From Sphagnum compactum (Eukaryota > Bryophyta > Sphagnopsida > Sphagnales): 64,000 bases of DNA. Positions 46,773 to 60,115 of the stretch are shown here, in pieces. The notes beneath the pieces are model-generated. The model ran no database searches, had not been told where the DNA came from, and saw only the letters and a list, made by a program, of their open reading frames with translations. Location of the stretch: positions 24,490,001 through 24,554,000 of the forward strand of contig OZ234494.1 of the NCBI GenBank assembly GCA_965153455.1, read 5' to 3'. Position 1 is the stretch's first letter. Every line of letters starts with the position of its first letter. Position numbers and translations under genes: made by a program.

Positions 46773-48180
46773 AACAATTTTTTTTGCTCTTCTCCTACTA
46801 AAAGTGTATTTGGTTTGTGGTGTTGTACTTTGAAACCCTAAAGATTTGTTATGTTGTTTTTGGTTTCCTCATTCTTCCTTTACTAGGCCCCAAAGTTGGG
46901 ACCAATTTCCATCAAAAAACTTACAATTTAGCATTCCCCTTTGGTGTAAACCCCGTCTAACAAAAAAAATTTGCTTCCTATATGTGAGCTTTCTCTCCTC
47001 GTTATCCTACTCGGGTCAAAATTTGGAACCCATTGTAAAGATTCAACGATTCAACCCTATAATTTAGATGGTATCCCATTGGCCGGTCAAGTAAAAATTT
47101 CTTCACATTGGAGGTGAGGAAGGCATTAGTTTAAATTTTTTTCCTTTCTCCTTTTTCCTCCAAACACTAAAATTTGTCTTCAAAATTAATTAGGAGCATT
47201 TTGTTTAATATATATACATGCTCTCACTCTAGCCTAGAATTTTTTTTAGAAAATATGGTCTTTCACCATGTGGAGGATTTTTTTTTCCTTTACAAAATTT
47301 AGTGTTTGTTTTGAATCTTATGTGTTGGAATTTTTATTTTTATTTTTTTTGTCTCCATTTTATTCTATTTCTTTCGACAACTAAAATTGATTTCTCAAGA
47401 GGTTCCCTCCTTCCATGCAAAGGAGGGAATTCCATGTGAAAACAATTCCATTTACGATAAAGAGGGATTTATTTTTTGGTTATTAGTATTGTTTCACATG
47501 GTGGTGTGGTATTCACTTATTTAAAAGTTGTTGTTAAATATATTAAAAAATTAAATAACTATTTATCCTTTAACTAACAAATCACATTTATCCCCTTTTA
47601 TATAGAAATCAACATTTCATGATTAATTCATAAAAAGAAATTTAAAATGTGGTATTCAATTATTTGAAAGTTGTTGTTAAATAATCAACATAAGCATTTT
47701 TCTAATAATCATGTGTCCATTAACTAACAAACTATATTTATCCTTTTTTATTTTTAAAAAGAAAAAAAGAGGATAAATCCCATTTAATTAATAGAGAAGT
47801 AATACCCCAAAAAAAAATTATTCAAACACAGAAATAATCAACCTTTGGGAAAATCAAATGCCTTACGTACCCACCCAAAAAATAATAATTCTGAATTAAA
47901 AAAATAAATCGTGAGCCTAAAGTTAGTGTATATAAGCAAAGTAAAAAGGAAGTAAAAATATCATGAAGGTAAAAAAGTTAAACATATACTGTTATTACTT
48001 ATTTTTGTTCACTTACTTTTACTGGAGTTCACCTTAACGGCCGTGGATTTCGGCCAACTTCCACTTCCTTTTACCCCTACATGGGACCTCCGGTGAAAGC
48101 TAAGATTCAGTGGTTACTCCAATTACCCAACGGTTATTGAGAGTACAGCTGACTGCCTTTTGGCTAACTGTAGCACCATT
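46773..48180. other. AT-rich spacer
   Basis: An imperfect local duplication occurs near 47505-47590 and 47650-47740 (GTGGTATTCA, TTGTTGTTAAATA, CCxTTAACTAACAAA, TTTATCC). No gene recognised. Confidence 0.5.
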
Positions 48181-48192
48181 TGTGCTTTATTT

Positions 48193-48675
48193 TGCCCCTT
48201 CTTCTTCTTCTTCTCTGCCTCTCTCCTCTCTCTCTCTCTCACAGAAGAAAACTCAATTGTACATATTTTTCAATTTGCAATTGATTTTTCTTACTGTGTA
48301 TTTCAAATTGTAACTCACCCTCTTCTTCTTTCTCTCTTCGCTCTCAGAAGAGAACTCAATCGCAAATAGTTCAATTTGCAATTGATTTCTTTTGCTGTGT
48401 ATATTTCAAATTGTAACTCACCCTCTTCTTTCTCCTTTCTCTCATTGCCTCTCTTCTCTCTCAGATTCAGAGAAAACCCAATTGCAAATTGAAGCTTCAA
48501 TTCGCAATTGATTTTTGCTTATTGTGTGTTTTCAAATTGTAACTCATCTTCTTCTTCTTTCTCTCTGCCTCTCATCTCATCTCTCTCTCTCGCTCTCTCT
48601 CTCTCTCTCGTGTGGATTCTAGAAAAATCAATTGCACTTCACTTTTGCAATTGATTTTTGTTTCTGAGTTTCAAA
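48193..48675 (+). repeat. Tandem array, about four copies of a ~115-bp CT-rich unit
   Basis: Each unit has a TTCTTCTTTCTCTC-type tract, an AGAxAAAACTCAAT block, CAATTTGCAATTGATTTTT (itself nearly palindromic: CAATTGCAAATTG), TGTGTATTTCAAATTGTAAC and the next CT tract. Starts lie near 48197, 48321, 48426 and 48547. CT-rich tandem units like this can lie in plant leaders, but no gene is certain here. Confidence 0.8.
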
Positions 48676-50032
48676 TGGTAACAACCCCACCTGCTGAAAT
48701 TATTTTCAGGTACAAGAATGAACTTTCTTCTGCTCCTAAAAAAAATTCCCAAATGCCGAAGAAATTTAACAATCCATTTGTTTGATTCATTTGTTTTAGA
48801 AAGCTTGAGAATCTCAGGACTTTTTCATTTTAATTTTTTTTAAGGAATTTTTTCTCAATATTTTAATGGCAAATTAGTGTTAAAAGTGGAGCTTCTAGTT
48901 ATTGAATCTTTTCAAAAATCATTTCCTTTTTTCTTTTTTCCTGAGTTTTTTATGGGAAAAAAAATCTAATAAAAAAGACTGAAATTGATATTGCATATTA
49001 TTATTATTATTATCCTCCTCGTCGTCGTTTCCGGATTCTAAAGAGGCGATCCAACTCTTGAAAGTATTGGAATTTACGTACGTCTAGTGGAAGCTGGTAG
49101 CGAGCTTTTTTCTCTCAAAGTACTTTTACTTAAGTGTTAAATCAATTTTGTAGGAGGGAGAGGGGGGTTTAACGTCGTCATCAGAAGCAACGTACTTACT
49201 TACGGACAGACTCATATAAAAGACCGACTGAAGGACGGACATTTGCCAGAACCTGTCAATTGCGAACATGGGAATTTTCAGGTAAGTAATAGTTTGAAAT
49301 CAGAAAAATTTTCCTTTCTTTCTTTTTCCCCTTTTTTTTTCCTTTTCTCGCTTGCCGGAAAATGGGTTCTTTCTTCATGCGGTTTCGTTTTCCTATCTTC
49401 TTTCTTCTCTCAAGATACAGAATTTGTTGACCACCCAAGTCGTCGGCCGGTCCTCTCGGTCTTGGTCGGTCTGAATTCGACACGAAATCAAACAGTACTC
49501 GTGCAATATATCTATATATGAGCAGCCAAGCAGACTGGAAATTTTATTATAGAGTTCGCAAGCATCCAAAGTGCAGTAATTTTTGAAATTTTGCAGAAAA
49601 TCCTTTTTTTCGAACCCTTTTTTTTTTTGGGGGTCACAATACGAGACTGATGAAAATCTTATTTCAATAATTTCTGCAAAAAAATCTGTTGTTTCTGATT
49701 TTTGGCATCTATTATTTATGATTTGGTTTTTTTTCTTCTTTATTTTTCTTCCCTGGATTCGTTTGTACTCGCTCGGTCGGAACTTTGAACACTCGCTCTA
49801 TTATTGTTCTCTTGACGACTCGCTCTTTCCGAATCAATCAATTAATTATTACTACTCCGTATGACAAATTATTATTTGTGTGTGTGTGTGTTGTGTTTTC
49901 CGGGTGTTATATAAATTGTCAGTGTAGATTTAATTACTAATTAGAGTAATTAAACAATAATTAATGAGGAATTAATGAAGATGAAAATTTGTCATCATAT
50001 ATGGGGTGCTTTAGAGTTCAAGTTTATAAATT
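48676..50032. other. Spacer or possible leader region
   Basis: CpG-containing patches at 49020-49300 and a consensus donor (TTTTCAG|GTAAGTAAT) near 49282 hint at a non-coding 5' exon of a + strand gene continuing at 50.1 kb. Evidence is limited to composition and splice-like text. Confidence 0.3.
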
Positions 50033-50128
50033 TTGAGTTTTTTGAAATTGAGTTTGCGGCGGTCCATTTTGGGGGGGGTGTGCGGGTGTTGTTGTAGTAA
50101 GAAGAGATTGCCACGATCCGAAGCGGCC

Positions 50129-50213
50129 ATGGTAGTCGCCAGCGATTTGGGACCGATAAGTCTTCAGCTCGACAATCATAGGCTCACTTTTGACGATTGT
50201 GAATGGACCCCAG
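50129..50213 (+). CDS. Candidate first coding exon of an unidentified plus-strand gene
   Basis: The ATG at 50129 sits in excellent context (GCGGCCATGGTAG) within a CpG-containing patch unlike the surrounding AT-rich DNA. It encodes 28 codons including SDLGPISLQLDNHRLTFDD and CEWTP, then meets a good donor, CCCCAG|GTGGGTGG, at 50213/50214. The frame is open upstream to another ATG at 50033, but that part is low-complexity. I recognise no family and no following exon, so it could begin a gene with a long intron or be a remnant. Confidence 0.3.
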
Positions 50214-51085
50214 GTGGGTGGTGATCTATTAAATTCCATATTCTCTTTTTTAAAACAATTTAATCATCATTTTTCTGATTTAATTAAAATCAGATCACTC
50301 TAATTTTCATCGTGTTAAAAAAAATGAAATTAAAATACACATACACACACACACATATATTTTTATTTTATTTTATTTTATTTTTTATTTTTCTACGTTA
50401 TACATTTATGTACATATAATGTTGCTGCAATTCTCCTCTTGTTTTTTTTTTAAATGCATATTGTATGGAGAAGAAAATGATTATATGTTAATGTGTTGAT
50501 AATTGCTTGTATTATAGTAGTTGTATTTTCTGTCAACTACTTTAATGTTGGGTTTTTTTTTTTTTTCATTTGGTAAAAGTTGCCCATAAATTCCACCGAA
50601 AAAACAATTAAGATTAGCTTTGTACCAAGTAGGCATCATGTTGTACAACAATTTTTTTGTTTTGTTTTTCTCATTTGTTTTGTGTTCGTCGTACCCCTCT
50701 GAATGTAAAAAGGCGCCACATGCTTTCTTGTCTTGTGCTGTCCGAAAGTCGTTCACTTTCTTCACGAAAAAGTTCACAAAATTGAATGATCGCTCCTACC
50801 ATAATTGTTGGGAGTTATTACTATAATAGTCCTATTCCTCAATAGGAAATTTTTTTTCCCCCAATTTTCTTTCCAAAAAATTTTAATTAGCTGAATTTAC
50901 ACTAGAGAAATTGCACACTCCTCAACTTTTTTTTTCCATTTTTTTCTCAACTTTTTTGTCGAGAAAAAATGGCAAAACTTGCCCCCAAAAAAAAGAATTC
51001 CCAACTCCTCATCCATCTCTCTCTCTCTCTCTCTCTCTCATTTCATTAATATTGGCAAATTGTTTTTGAAGGTACTCTTGTGTTG
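50214..51085. other. AT-rich spacer
   Basis: Has a (CT)n run at about 51016-51040 and T-rich tracts. No gene recognised. Confidence 0.5.
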
Positions 51086-51087
51086 GC

Positions 51088-51372
51088 GATATTGTGTTTA
51101 GATTCATTATAGAGTATAGTAGTAGCTTAATGGATTTTGGCCATAATAGCTCTATTTTTATATGAGCATTTTTGAAAGACAATATTTTGGCTTGTGTTGA
51201 AACTTGAGATTAGTTATCGAGTTATATAATATCTTGAAGGATTTTGGCTTGTTTTAGAGGATTTTTAGAAGATTATATTTTTGCATGGTGAAACATTTGA
51301 GTTTCCATAATTCGTCTTTTGCCTTAAGAAATTTTTTAATGTAAATGGTAAAAGCCACACCCCTTGTTTTTT
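51088..51372 (-). mobile_element. MITE-like repeat, copy 3 (inverted)
   Basis: This is the reverse complement of the 45.7-46.3 kb units. It runs from ATTGTGTTTAGATTCATTAT, through GCTACTA-, AAATAGAGC-, TTGAGATTAG- and TATTTTTGCATGGTGAAAC-type text, to GGTAAAAGCCACACCCCTTG. That last stretch matches the CAAGGGGTGTGxCAC spacer between copies 1 and 2, so the mobile unit may extend beyond the 10-base inverted ends. Confidence 0.65.
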
Positions 51373-51459
51373 ATGGGCATTGGTTTTTCTTGAATTGAGA
51401 ATACAAAGTTTGCTTTCCTCTCTTTTCACTCACACACATTTCTAGAACTATCCAAGTCT

Positions 51460-51546
51460 AAATATCATCTTTCAAAAATCCCTTAAGCTACTATACTCTA
51501 AATGAATCTAAACACAATATCCTTGCCTTGGTAGTAGGCAAGGCCA
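51460..51546 (+). mobile_element. MITE-like repeat, copy 4 (partial)
   Basis: It holds only the 3' portion: AAATATCATCTTTCAAAAATC, then AAGCTACTATACTCTAAATG and AAACACAATATCCTTG, ending GGCAAGGCCA. It lies in opposite orientation to copy 3, 87 bases away, so the pair forms a partial inverted repeat. Confidence 0.7.
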
Positions 51547-54500
51547 AAAAAACATTAAGGTTTTCGAGAATACTACCCTAAGTAATGTTAGATTTCTCTT
51601 CCAAAAGATCACTTGGACGTCAGCAACTCAATGTAGTACACACTTGGGTAGTGTTCCAAAGTCTATTTCGAATCTTTGTCAGTTGCGGTAGTTTGTGTTC
51701 AAAGTTTGAACTAAACACTTTGAACCTTACCTACCGTGTGTGATCGGTGTGTTCACTTGAACTGCACAAACAAGCTCTTGCAAAAACTGGAACCAACTAC
51801 AACACAATATGATATGAATGTGATGAACTAGTTGTGGGTTGGGATTTGTTGGCTTGCAAAATTTTGTGCAGAATTTGATACGCAAGAGGTGACGGGTGAA
51901 GAAGGATCATGTTTGGGACAAGAGGTTGCACAACTTCGGAAAGATAAGCATAGAATGGTGCAAACTTGAACCCAACCAAAAAGAAAAGACAAATCGCAAA
52001 AGATTTTAACCCTAAATGTTTTAAAGTCTTGTTTTGGGTCATAAGAACAAGTAGTTAGATGTGAGTGAAAAATGGTGCAAAATTGTTGCTTGAAAAAATG
52101 AACCCAAATGCTTTTAAGTCTCGTTTGGTCATTAAAAAGGATTGGTAAGAGTATTTTGACATGCCACAATTCACTAGGTATACATACTAAGCAACCGTGA
52201 AAGAAGTATATGAATGTAGGTCATAAGGTTATGGGATTTGAGCAAGCTCAAATTTATCACATTTGGAGTTTTTTTGTAGTTCAAGAAATAGCAATAGCCC
52301 TTCGAAGTTGGTTAAAGTTTTCAAATTCAAAGGCACTTAAATTCCCTCATTATCAGCTGTTTCTTCAAGCTTCACTTGTCACACATACTATCCAAATAGG
52401 ATGTCGTTAATTTGGGGTTGACACAAGGCTTTTGAAAATGGATGATTTCACTCTTGCATTTAGTAGCTCTTAGTGTTGATCTTCACCAGTGATTTTTTTC
52501 AACAAATTTTGTCATTTTTAAATTTGAAATTGGGACTTTTTTGTTTGTTTATGGTGAATTCAGCTAATTTTGAATTTTTTCTAAATTTTCAATATTTTTT
52601 TTTTCTGATTTTTTTTTCTTAAAAGCCTGATCTTCACCCACTCAAACAACGGCCCTAACAATAATAATGTTGGAAATTCATTTTTCGATCCATTTGAAAG
52701 GAGATTGAATTGAAGGTTGCAATTGACAATAAATCTACATCCTTGATCATCTTTGAACATTTCTTCCAAAAAACCATTCTAGAAATTTGTTTTTTTAACC
52801 ACTAAGTTTGCCCTTTCCAAATGTTATTAATTTGGAACACCTTTGAGCAATCTCAAATGACCATTTCCTCAATTCATGGTGCATGTAAAATGGGTCCATG
52901 GTGTGTGTATTGGGCAACTTTTGAGTTTTGACCTTGGAAAAACCAACCCAATATATGATCATGGTCTTGTTGGACAGAAAAAAGACTTGGACAAGTTTGC
53001 AATGCAAGCGCAAGAAATGAAAGAACTCAAAGAAAGATGGAATTTACTAGACTTCAAATATCAATTGTTATTGGACATGGTGGGTTGGATATCATCAAGC
53101 AAATCTTGTATATTTATCTCATGTCCACATGTTGATAAAATCCAATTACTCGTTATGGAAGTAGTAGTGAAAATCTAAGCCTTCAAGTGTATTCAACACC
53201 TTTTGTTCATGTGTTTTGAGTGTACAAAATACTTCAAGGAACTACCTTGACATATTGTTGAGAAGACTTATACACACTTGAAAGCAAAACAAGGTAACAA
53301 AACTAAACATTGGATTATTGTTGGGAAGGCATATTATATCGATCATTTATGACTATGATCATGATCCTAACACCTTTGAAAAGGGCCTACATGAACTCAT
53401 TCTAAAGCGTGACTTATGAGACGTAGTAATGAAAGCAAATATAAACCATATTGAGTTTTTTGAAATAATGTTGCACCTTGGTTATGGAAAATCTTCTTAT
53501 TATTATTACTATTATTATGTTTTGCCTAATGATTGGGAGAAATATTAAGTTGACACTTTCATGGGTTAGTGGAATAAAATCCAAGATTTGTACAATTGAA
53601 TTCATTGAATTTTGCCAATTTGTAAAAGGGTTGTTAATTTTGCATCGCATCGATAGCTAGTTAGTTTTATTCTAATTATGTGGGTTTGGGGCCATTACTC
53701 ATTAAACTTTGTTAGTTCTAAGTTCCACATTTTTGTACATACAAAATTATGCAAGCTTATTAATATGAATCAAATTGAATCATTGGTCTATGTGAATTTG
53801 TGTTTTAGGACTTAAATAATTGCATTAATTTTCCTGGAAATTATTTTGCAATGTCTAAAACCCTCAAATGAAGGGGTTTTGAATAAGTAGTTTTAATTCC
53901 AATAAGTGGAAAGTGGCAAATTTTGGGTATGAAATTGGTGGTGGGAAAATCAAATAAATCTAAATCCAAATCAAATAGAAATTTAACAGTGGTCAACAAT
54001 GAAATCGTGAAATAATTTGGTTATACACATAATAGAATATTGGTTTCACCTAATGATTTTGGTTAAGAATTTGAGAAATTTTGGAATGGCAAACTACAAT
54101 ATCATATGACCACTATGCCCAACAAGATGATTTGGAGCTCATTTACAACCTTGAAACTTTGAAACCTAATTTTCAAGATATGATGAACTTATAACCTTGA
54201 TGCATAGGCTTGAGCATGATGTGGAATAATGACATATATGCAATGGTATAATTGCAGTGGACAATGAGAGCATTGGACAACAAACAAGATGAAGATGTTG
54301 AATTGCCACAACACAAAAGCCACAAAAAAACAATCAATCTGAAACAAGTGTAGATCCCCCAAGAAACCAAAGCCATTTGCAACATGTAGTATTAGGTATA
54401 TACAAAATAGTCCCAACTCCCATCTACAATACAAATATTTGTTTGGACCCATCATTTAGCAAAATCCGCATGTAATAAAGAGATGATACACCCTCCTCAA

Positions 54501-55850
54501 TTTTACCTTGTGGGCATTCAATTTCGTATGCTTGATGAATGGAACCCATTTTTCAGCTTTCAAATTATTTGCCTTTTTTTTTATTTTCTTCCAATTTTTC
54601 TTGGGGAAATGATGTTTTGAATCCACAATACAAAAATCTTGGGTGCATGAAATATTTGTTTTTGAAGTGAGAATTGCATTATTTTTTACATTAGAAACGA
54701 AGTGATGAGCATTGCATTTTGTTTTTGATTATTTAGAAACTAATTCTGGACACCAGAAAAAAATTTAATACATTAGAATCAACCAGTCACCCATTATGGA
54801 CCACAAATACTTCACAATGATACATACATACATACCCAATTCATTCTTTTACCCAATCAACATGGCCATACCTAATGTGAAGCTTGTTATGGTTGTTAAT
54901 AACTTAGATAGCAAAAACAAAGCTCATACAAACTTGTTCAGAGAGGGGTTAAGTATGTTATGTGTGTATAATAATCATGATCATGTTTTTCTTACTTGAT
55001 TTGTTCCTAAATCTTTAGGGTAGGTACAAAATGTTGTTGTAAGCATGTACCCTTTGTTGGGTTTGTCTTCTTCTTCTCAAAACTCACACATGGTACATAT
55101 ATAATGGCTACAAAGAATGAACCAAAAGTTGGGGTTGAGTAATACTTAGTAGGTAGTAATAGTAGTAGTAGTTAGTAATGTCCATCATGCAATTAACAAA
55201 CTGCAAAGTGGAGTTGGCGCAACTACTCCACCGCCGCCACTACCATGACATGAGTGCAACAAATGTTGCAACTATGACAAAAACAACAACAAGAGGAACA
55301 ACATCATGATGGTTGTGGAATTGGAAAGAGAATCTCGGGTGGCTAATAGGCGAGCTTTATTCAATTGTTTTCTCTGCGACTTAAAACCTCATGATGGGTT
55401 GAGTGCAAAAAAGACGGTTGAAAGACCGCCTTCTATTTAGTTTATCAACTAGACAAACCAACCCGTGATGAGTTTTGAATATGGCTGCCCCTGGCCAACT
55501 ACTCATGTAATAGAAACACTATCCAAACTATGAGTACAATTTTGTCCTCGTGTAATGTTTTTTTTTTTGGGTACCCAAGTCCTCATGTAGAAAATTTTGA
55601 TTTAACAGAGTGTTCAAGTTAGTGGGTTAAGTTACTTGCCACTAGTGTGTGTTGGGAGCTGCTCAAAACATAAAGAACCAGTTCTCACTCTTTGACTGCA
55701 GTTCTCAAAAATCACATAACTGGGGTTTTTTTATCCTTTTAACCAGGGTTCTAAAACAAATTTAAAACTCGGTCAAAGAACTTACCCTCAACTGAAAGAA
55801 CCGGCCACACTTTTGAAATTTTTAATTACAAATTTTAAAACGTTAATTTA
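51547..55850. other. AT-rich spacer without recognised genes
   Basis: Reading frames up to about 113 codons lack motifs, splice support or composition change. TAGTAGTAGTAG near 55160 is a short microsatellite. No RNA gene recognised. Confidence 0.5.
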
Positions 55851-55965
55851 CATAATGTCTAAAATATGGCGATTTCAAAAACAGTTTCCTCACAATGTTT
55901 TTTTTTTGGGTTTTTTCACATTATGAGGAGATTGTTTTTGAAATCGCCATATTTTAGACATTATG
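55851..55965. repeat. Long near-perfect hairpin
   Basis: The left arm starts CATAATGTCTAAAATATGGC and the right arm ends in its reverse complement at 55965. The first 33 bases pair perfectly. The next 16 pair with a few mismatches (AACAGTTTCCTCACAATG against the complement of CATTATGAGGAGATTGTT). The loop is a short T-rich stretch. It may be a foldback element or a small-RNA-type precursor. Confidence 0.85.
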
Positions 55966-56333
55966 TTGTAGCCTGTTGTAACAAAATATAGCACAATTCC
56001 TAAAACTTTTCTATGTGCCTCTCTGTCTGATCTGTAGCCAAATTTGGCTACCCGTAAGTCCCATTTGTTGATGATTGCCAAAACCACATACATCAAACAT
56101 TTGGAAAGAAAAAAAATAAAAAATTAACAGTGTTTTGGAGGTAGGCAAATTTAAACAAAACCATCATCCACAAACAAAAAAAAGCTTTGATGTGGAGGAC
56201 AAAGGAGAGTAAGGAAACCATGAATAAGTGAGTCCACACTTACATCAAATTGAACATGATGCAACCCAACCCCTTGCTAAAGGCAATTTTCAAGGCAATG
56301 GGATTGAAAATAACACCCTTCCTACTTCTTAAG
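55966..56333. other. Spacer
   Basis: Nothing recognisable. Confidence 0.4.
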
Positions 56334-56753
56334 AGTGAGAGGGATGTTACACCTATAAGTAGCCATAACATCCCTCTCGCTCCCAGGGCGAGCTCCCCCA
56401 ATTTTATATGTTCCCATGTTCCCACGAAAATTATTTCTTTTCTACGAAATGAGAAAGAAGGGAGGAAATCAAAAAGAGAGTTGTACGTACACTAGTGGTT
56501 TCTGTACTCGTGCATTCTCCTCAAGTTCAGGAACACCCTTGGGCTCATGCCCTCGAGTGCCCCTCCCTCCCTCAAGAGAACATGCTCATATGGGAACCTC
56601 CCCTACAACATTCACCTTGTGCTTCACTATGGGTGAAGACCCAAGGGGAAGAGTATTCCTAAATGTTTGTGGGACAGGAGTGAGCTATGACCCTCATCAT
56701 CCTAGGCCTCTTGTTTTGGGATTGCCCTGGCCCCTCACCCTAGGGCTTCACCC
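56334..56753. repeat. Structured dispersed repeat, copy B
   Basis: This is the second copy of the element at 4312-4563. AGTGAGAGGGATGTTA (56334-56349) pairs with TAACATCCCTCTCGCT (56366-56381) around CACCTATAAGTAG. CTTCAC at 56622 pairs with GTGAAG at 56633, and AGGGCTTCACCCTACAC ends the match. It is longer than copy A because of about 190 extra bases between the first and second hairpins. No coding capacity is evident, although a 116-codon frame (56416-56766) crosses it by chance. Confidence 0.6.
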
Positions 56754-59186
56754 TACACAAAGATAGAAAAATTTGCCTGAATTGGATAATCACCATTTTT
56801 GGGTTCATCTTGTTTTAGGCTATATTATAATTATAAAAATAAAAATAAAACAAGTGGCTCATCCTGTAATAGCTCGCCCTCTTATGGCAAGTTTCAAACA
56901 AGGAACAGTTACACTTAACAAGTTCCCAAAAATTGAACCCTCAGAAAATAAGGGTTTAGGGGTTTAGGGTTTAATGAACTCAGAGAAAGTAAGAAGTTCA
57001 CAAACAATGAATCCAGAGAGAGGTTCATTCACAGTAAACAACTCAAAACAACACCTAGTGAACATTCCTCCAAATGTGGGCACCAAATGAAAAACTACTA
57101 TTCCATAGGCTCTCACACCTTCATAGCAGAATCAACAAAACAGTGATGTTTAACACAAACAAAGAAACTCACTGCAAAGCATCAATACTTCAAAACATGA
57201 AGAGGAGCCAGCATAGATGAGGAGGATGGGTGTCAAATGATCTAAATAATTTTAGAGAAATCTGTAAAGTCAGGAAAACACCGGATCAGAATCCTGAGTT
57301 TGAACAAGCGCCTCGACTTCTCCTACATGTACAACTTGTATATTTACCTCGAACCTTGTGCATTAAATGCTGAGTTTCAGCATTTCATACCCAGATTCAA
57401 TAAAACTTCCTTACTTTGTGGACCTCGCTCAAAGAGGGGATAGGGGGTGAAAACAGGCCCAAAGACAGGGTGAAGACAGGATGACTTTGCGGATTTCTCT
57501 AATAGAAGTGGAAAATTTAGAAGATTTCCAGAGTGGGTCTTGATGGGTTTTGGGTGTTGGGTTTCATCATGTAGAGTACTTCATTTGGTGGTCTCATCAG
57601 TTTCTGGATAAATGACTTGGGTGAGGGTTGTTTTAAGTGTTAACTGGGATCATCAACAAGTGAAGAACTTCAAGTTGTCAATAGCAATGGGATTTGAACA
57701 TGAAAAGGAAAGGGGCGAAGTAAGAAGAGGAAAAATCATTCACTAGTACTTTTTTTGCTTCTTGTTTTCTTTTTGCCTCTCAGATGCCTTTTGTTTTCCC
57801 TTGAGAAAGATGAATTTGCATCCAGGAATTGTTCTGACCTTCATTTTGATCTAGTCAATCTCATCGTGTGCTTTGATCATCTTGCGAGATTATCAATCAA
57901 GGTTTATGAGCTCAGATTTTTCCTCTTTGACAATTGTTTAGAGATACTCGTGGAGGCTGTGATCACTTACAGAATAAGACCTCAATCATGTTAACCAAAA
58001 TTAACAATAAAATTAATCTAACATTAAGAAAGCTTTCATAAATTTGTAACTACAAGAAATGTAATAACTATAGATGCCCAATGATTTAAGCAATGTGCAT
58101 AAGGGTCCATGAAGTTTCCTCTATTTGTTTTCTATAAGAGTATTGAAGTTTCCAAACATGGAATACAAATTGGAAATGTTTGAGTCCTTCACTTTCAACT
58201 CCCACACCTTTTTTTTTTGGATGAATTTCTCATTTTTTTTATTTTCATGAAATTTCAAGCTTGCATTTGTTTTGGTTTTTTTTGGGCTTGTCCAAGGGTT
58301 GATTGTGAGCCTAAAGTTAAAGTTACAATACCTTATTTCACTAAAAAATCAAAGGTCATTGCTATTACAAGGCTCCCTCATGAGGGGTTCTATGAACACA
58401 CTTTTGATTTCAAGTCTTTAATTCAATTCCTAAGTTGGCTTCACAAAAATATATTTTTTTTCTTGCTAGCCCAAGGTTTCCATGACATTTTCTCTTGATA
58501 CTGAACTTTTTGAGTATTTTTGCTAAAATGTGGTTGGGTAAGTTTTTAGAAGCATGTATGAAATCTTTCACATAGAAAAATAAGATGTTCAAACGCCAAC
58601 TTATCATTCAAAATATGGCAATTTAAGTTTTGATCATGGTTTTAAATTTTAATCCTTAACATTGAGCATGATGTTCATAAGAGTTCATATTTTATTTGAT
58701 CTTCCACATGTGTATATTAGTTATTTGTAAAATGTGAAGGATCAACTAGTAAATGATTTTAAGACATATAATTGTCATGCTACATTTCATTCATCTATTA
58801 TATTACATTCCCAAAAAAATCATCTAATTTGAATGATAATTATATCAAAAGCATTCAATATTATCACTCATCAAATTTAAGTTTGCAAGCATTTGTTTCA
58901 AAGAATGGTTGTAACCAATGTGGAATGTGTATTTGATTGTGTTGATGTCAGTTGTGATTTTTGGAAAAAATGAGAAAACAAACAATTCCAATGATGATGA
59001 TTCATCAAAGTTGGATTACGCAGGACAATTTTATATTTCATAGATCGTCATAGATTGAACAATTCCAAATTGGATTTTTTTTTCAAATGAAGAAACATAG
59101 AAAGGTATTTTGGGATTTGTGTCTTTTTAAAGGTTATTTTTTCCAACACCATATTCACAAGAAGATTTTCAATACCTTTGTAACCA
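56754..59186. other. AT-rich spacer
   Basis: Includes TTTAGGG-type words at 56951-56972. The frames at 57755-57994 and 58217-58498 show no family motif or exon signals. No gene recognised. Confidence 0.45.
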
Positions 59187-60115
59187 AAAAGAGCGGGTCC
59201 AAGAAACCTACAACCCGATGCGCTGCACCCCCCCTCAGACCCTGGGTACTCACACTCTTACAGTCCGATTCACATCCACGTACACTTATCCCATCCTATC
59301 TGCGAACGGCCTACCTGCCCGATCTCCGATCCAGCTCGATCCGAGTTGCAACAGACTCAGCAACACAAGACTCGACATGAAATGCGACTCTGATCATGCC
59401 TCACAGATGAATGTACTCAAGAAAATACCCGGATTCTCATTATCAGATTATATACATAGTCCGAGAGCACAAGCATTGCCCTCGAACTTCAACTCCTCAC
59501 AACCAGAGGGTCTGATCATTCCTCAAAACACACACTCTCTCTCCTAGGAACTCCTGCAGCAACGAGCTGAGCCATACATCAGACGCAGCGGAAGATCACG
59601 ATCATGGCTACCAACTCCTTGCTACCGAGCTATTGAATCTTCTCCTTTCCTTCTATCCGACTCTACTTGCCTTCTCTCAACATCGTCGGCTTCCTACGCA
59701 GACAGATGCTTCTGCTCCAAAAAGAGACCGAATTTCCACAGCTCCTATCCTACTTCACTGACCTCTACACACTATCCTTTCCTAACAATCGCTCCATTCT
59801 TCTGCAGATAAAATATCTCTTACATCCGACACCAAAAATCCTCGCCTCCCTTCTATTTGGTTCGATCTTCCTTCCCAATCGCCTTGGCTTCCTCCTTACG
59901 CTTCCAAACCGCCATCCTTCATAAATGCAGCACGATCCTTCATCATAATTCGGAGCCGCCATACAGACTCCATGCCCATTCAGTCAGCCGTCACAGATCC
60001 TCAACCAAGGTGCAACCCATGCAGATGTAATGCAAAGGCGGTCGTCATAGACACAAAACGGCTCAAAGAAACGTCAATTAGGCTCCCTGATCAGTGGGCG
60101 CTCAGAAGTTAGGGT
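59187..60115. other. GC- and CpG-richer island, possibly a solo LTR or inserted element
   Basis: Composition jumps near 59190 (AGAGCGGGTCC) and falls back after about 60115, within an otherwise very AT-rich stretch. Frames of 85-109 codons on the + strand are Ser/Pro/Leu-rich and have no recognisable domain. Abrupt borders, lack of conserved protein text and length (about 930 bases) would suit a solo long terminal repeat, but I could not find matching TG...CA ends or a target duplication. Exons of an unknown gene are the alternative. Confidence 0.3.

Noticed and set aside
56416-56766. 116-codon + strand frame
   Set aside because: It crosses the non-coding structured repeat, and the matching copy at 4.3 kb does not preserve the frame.
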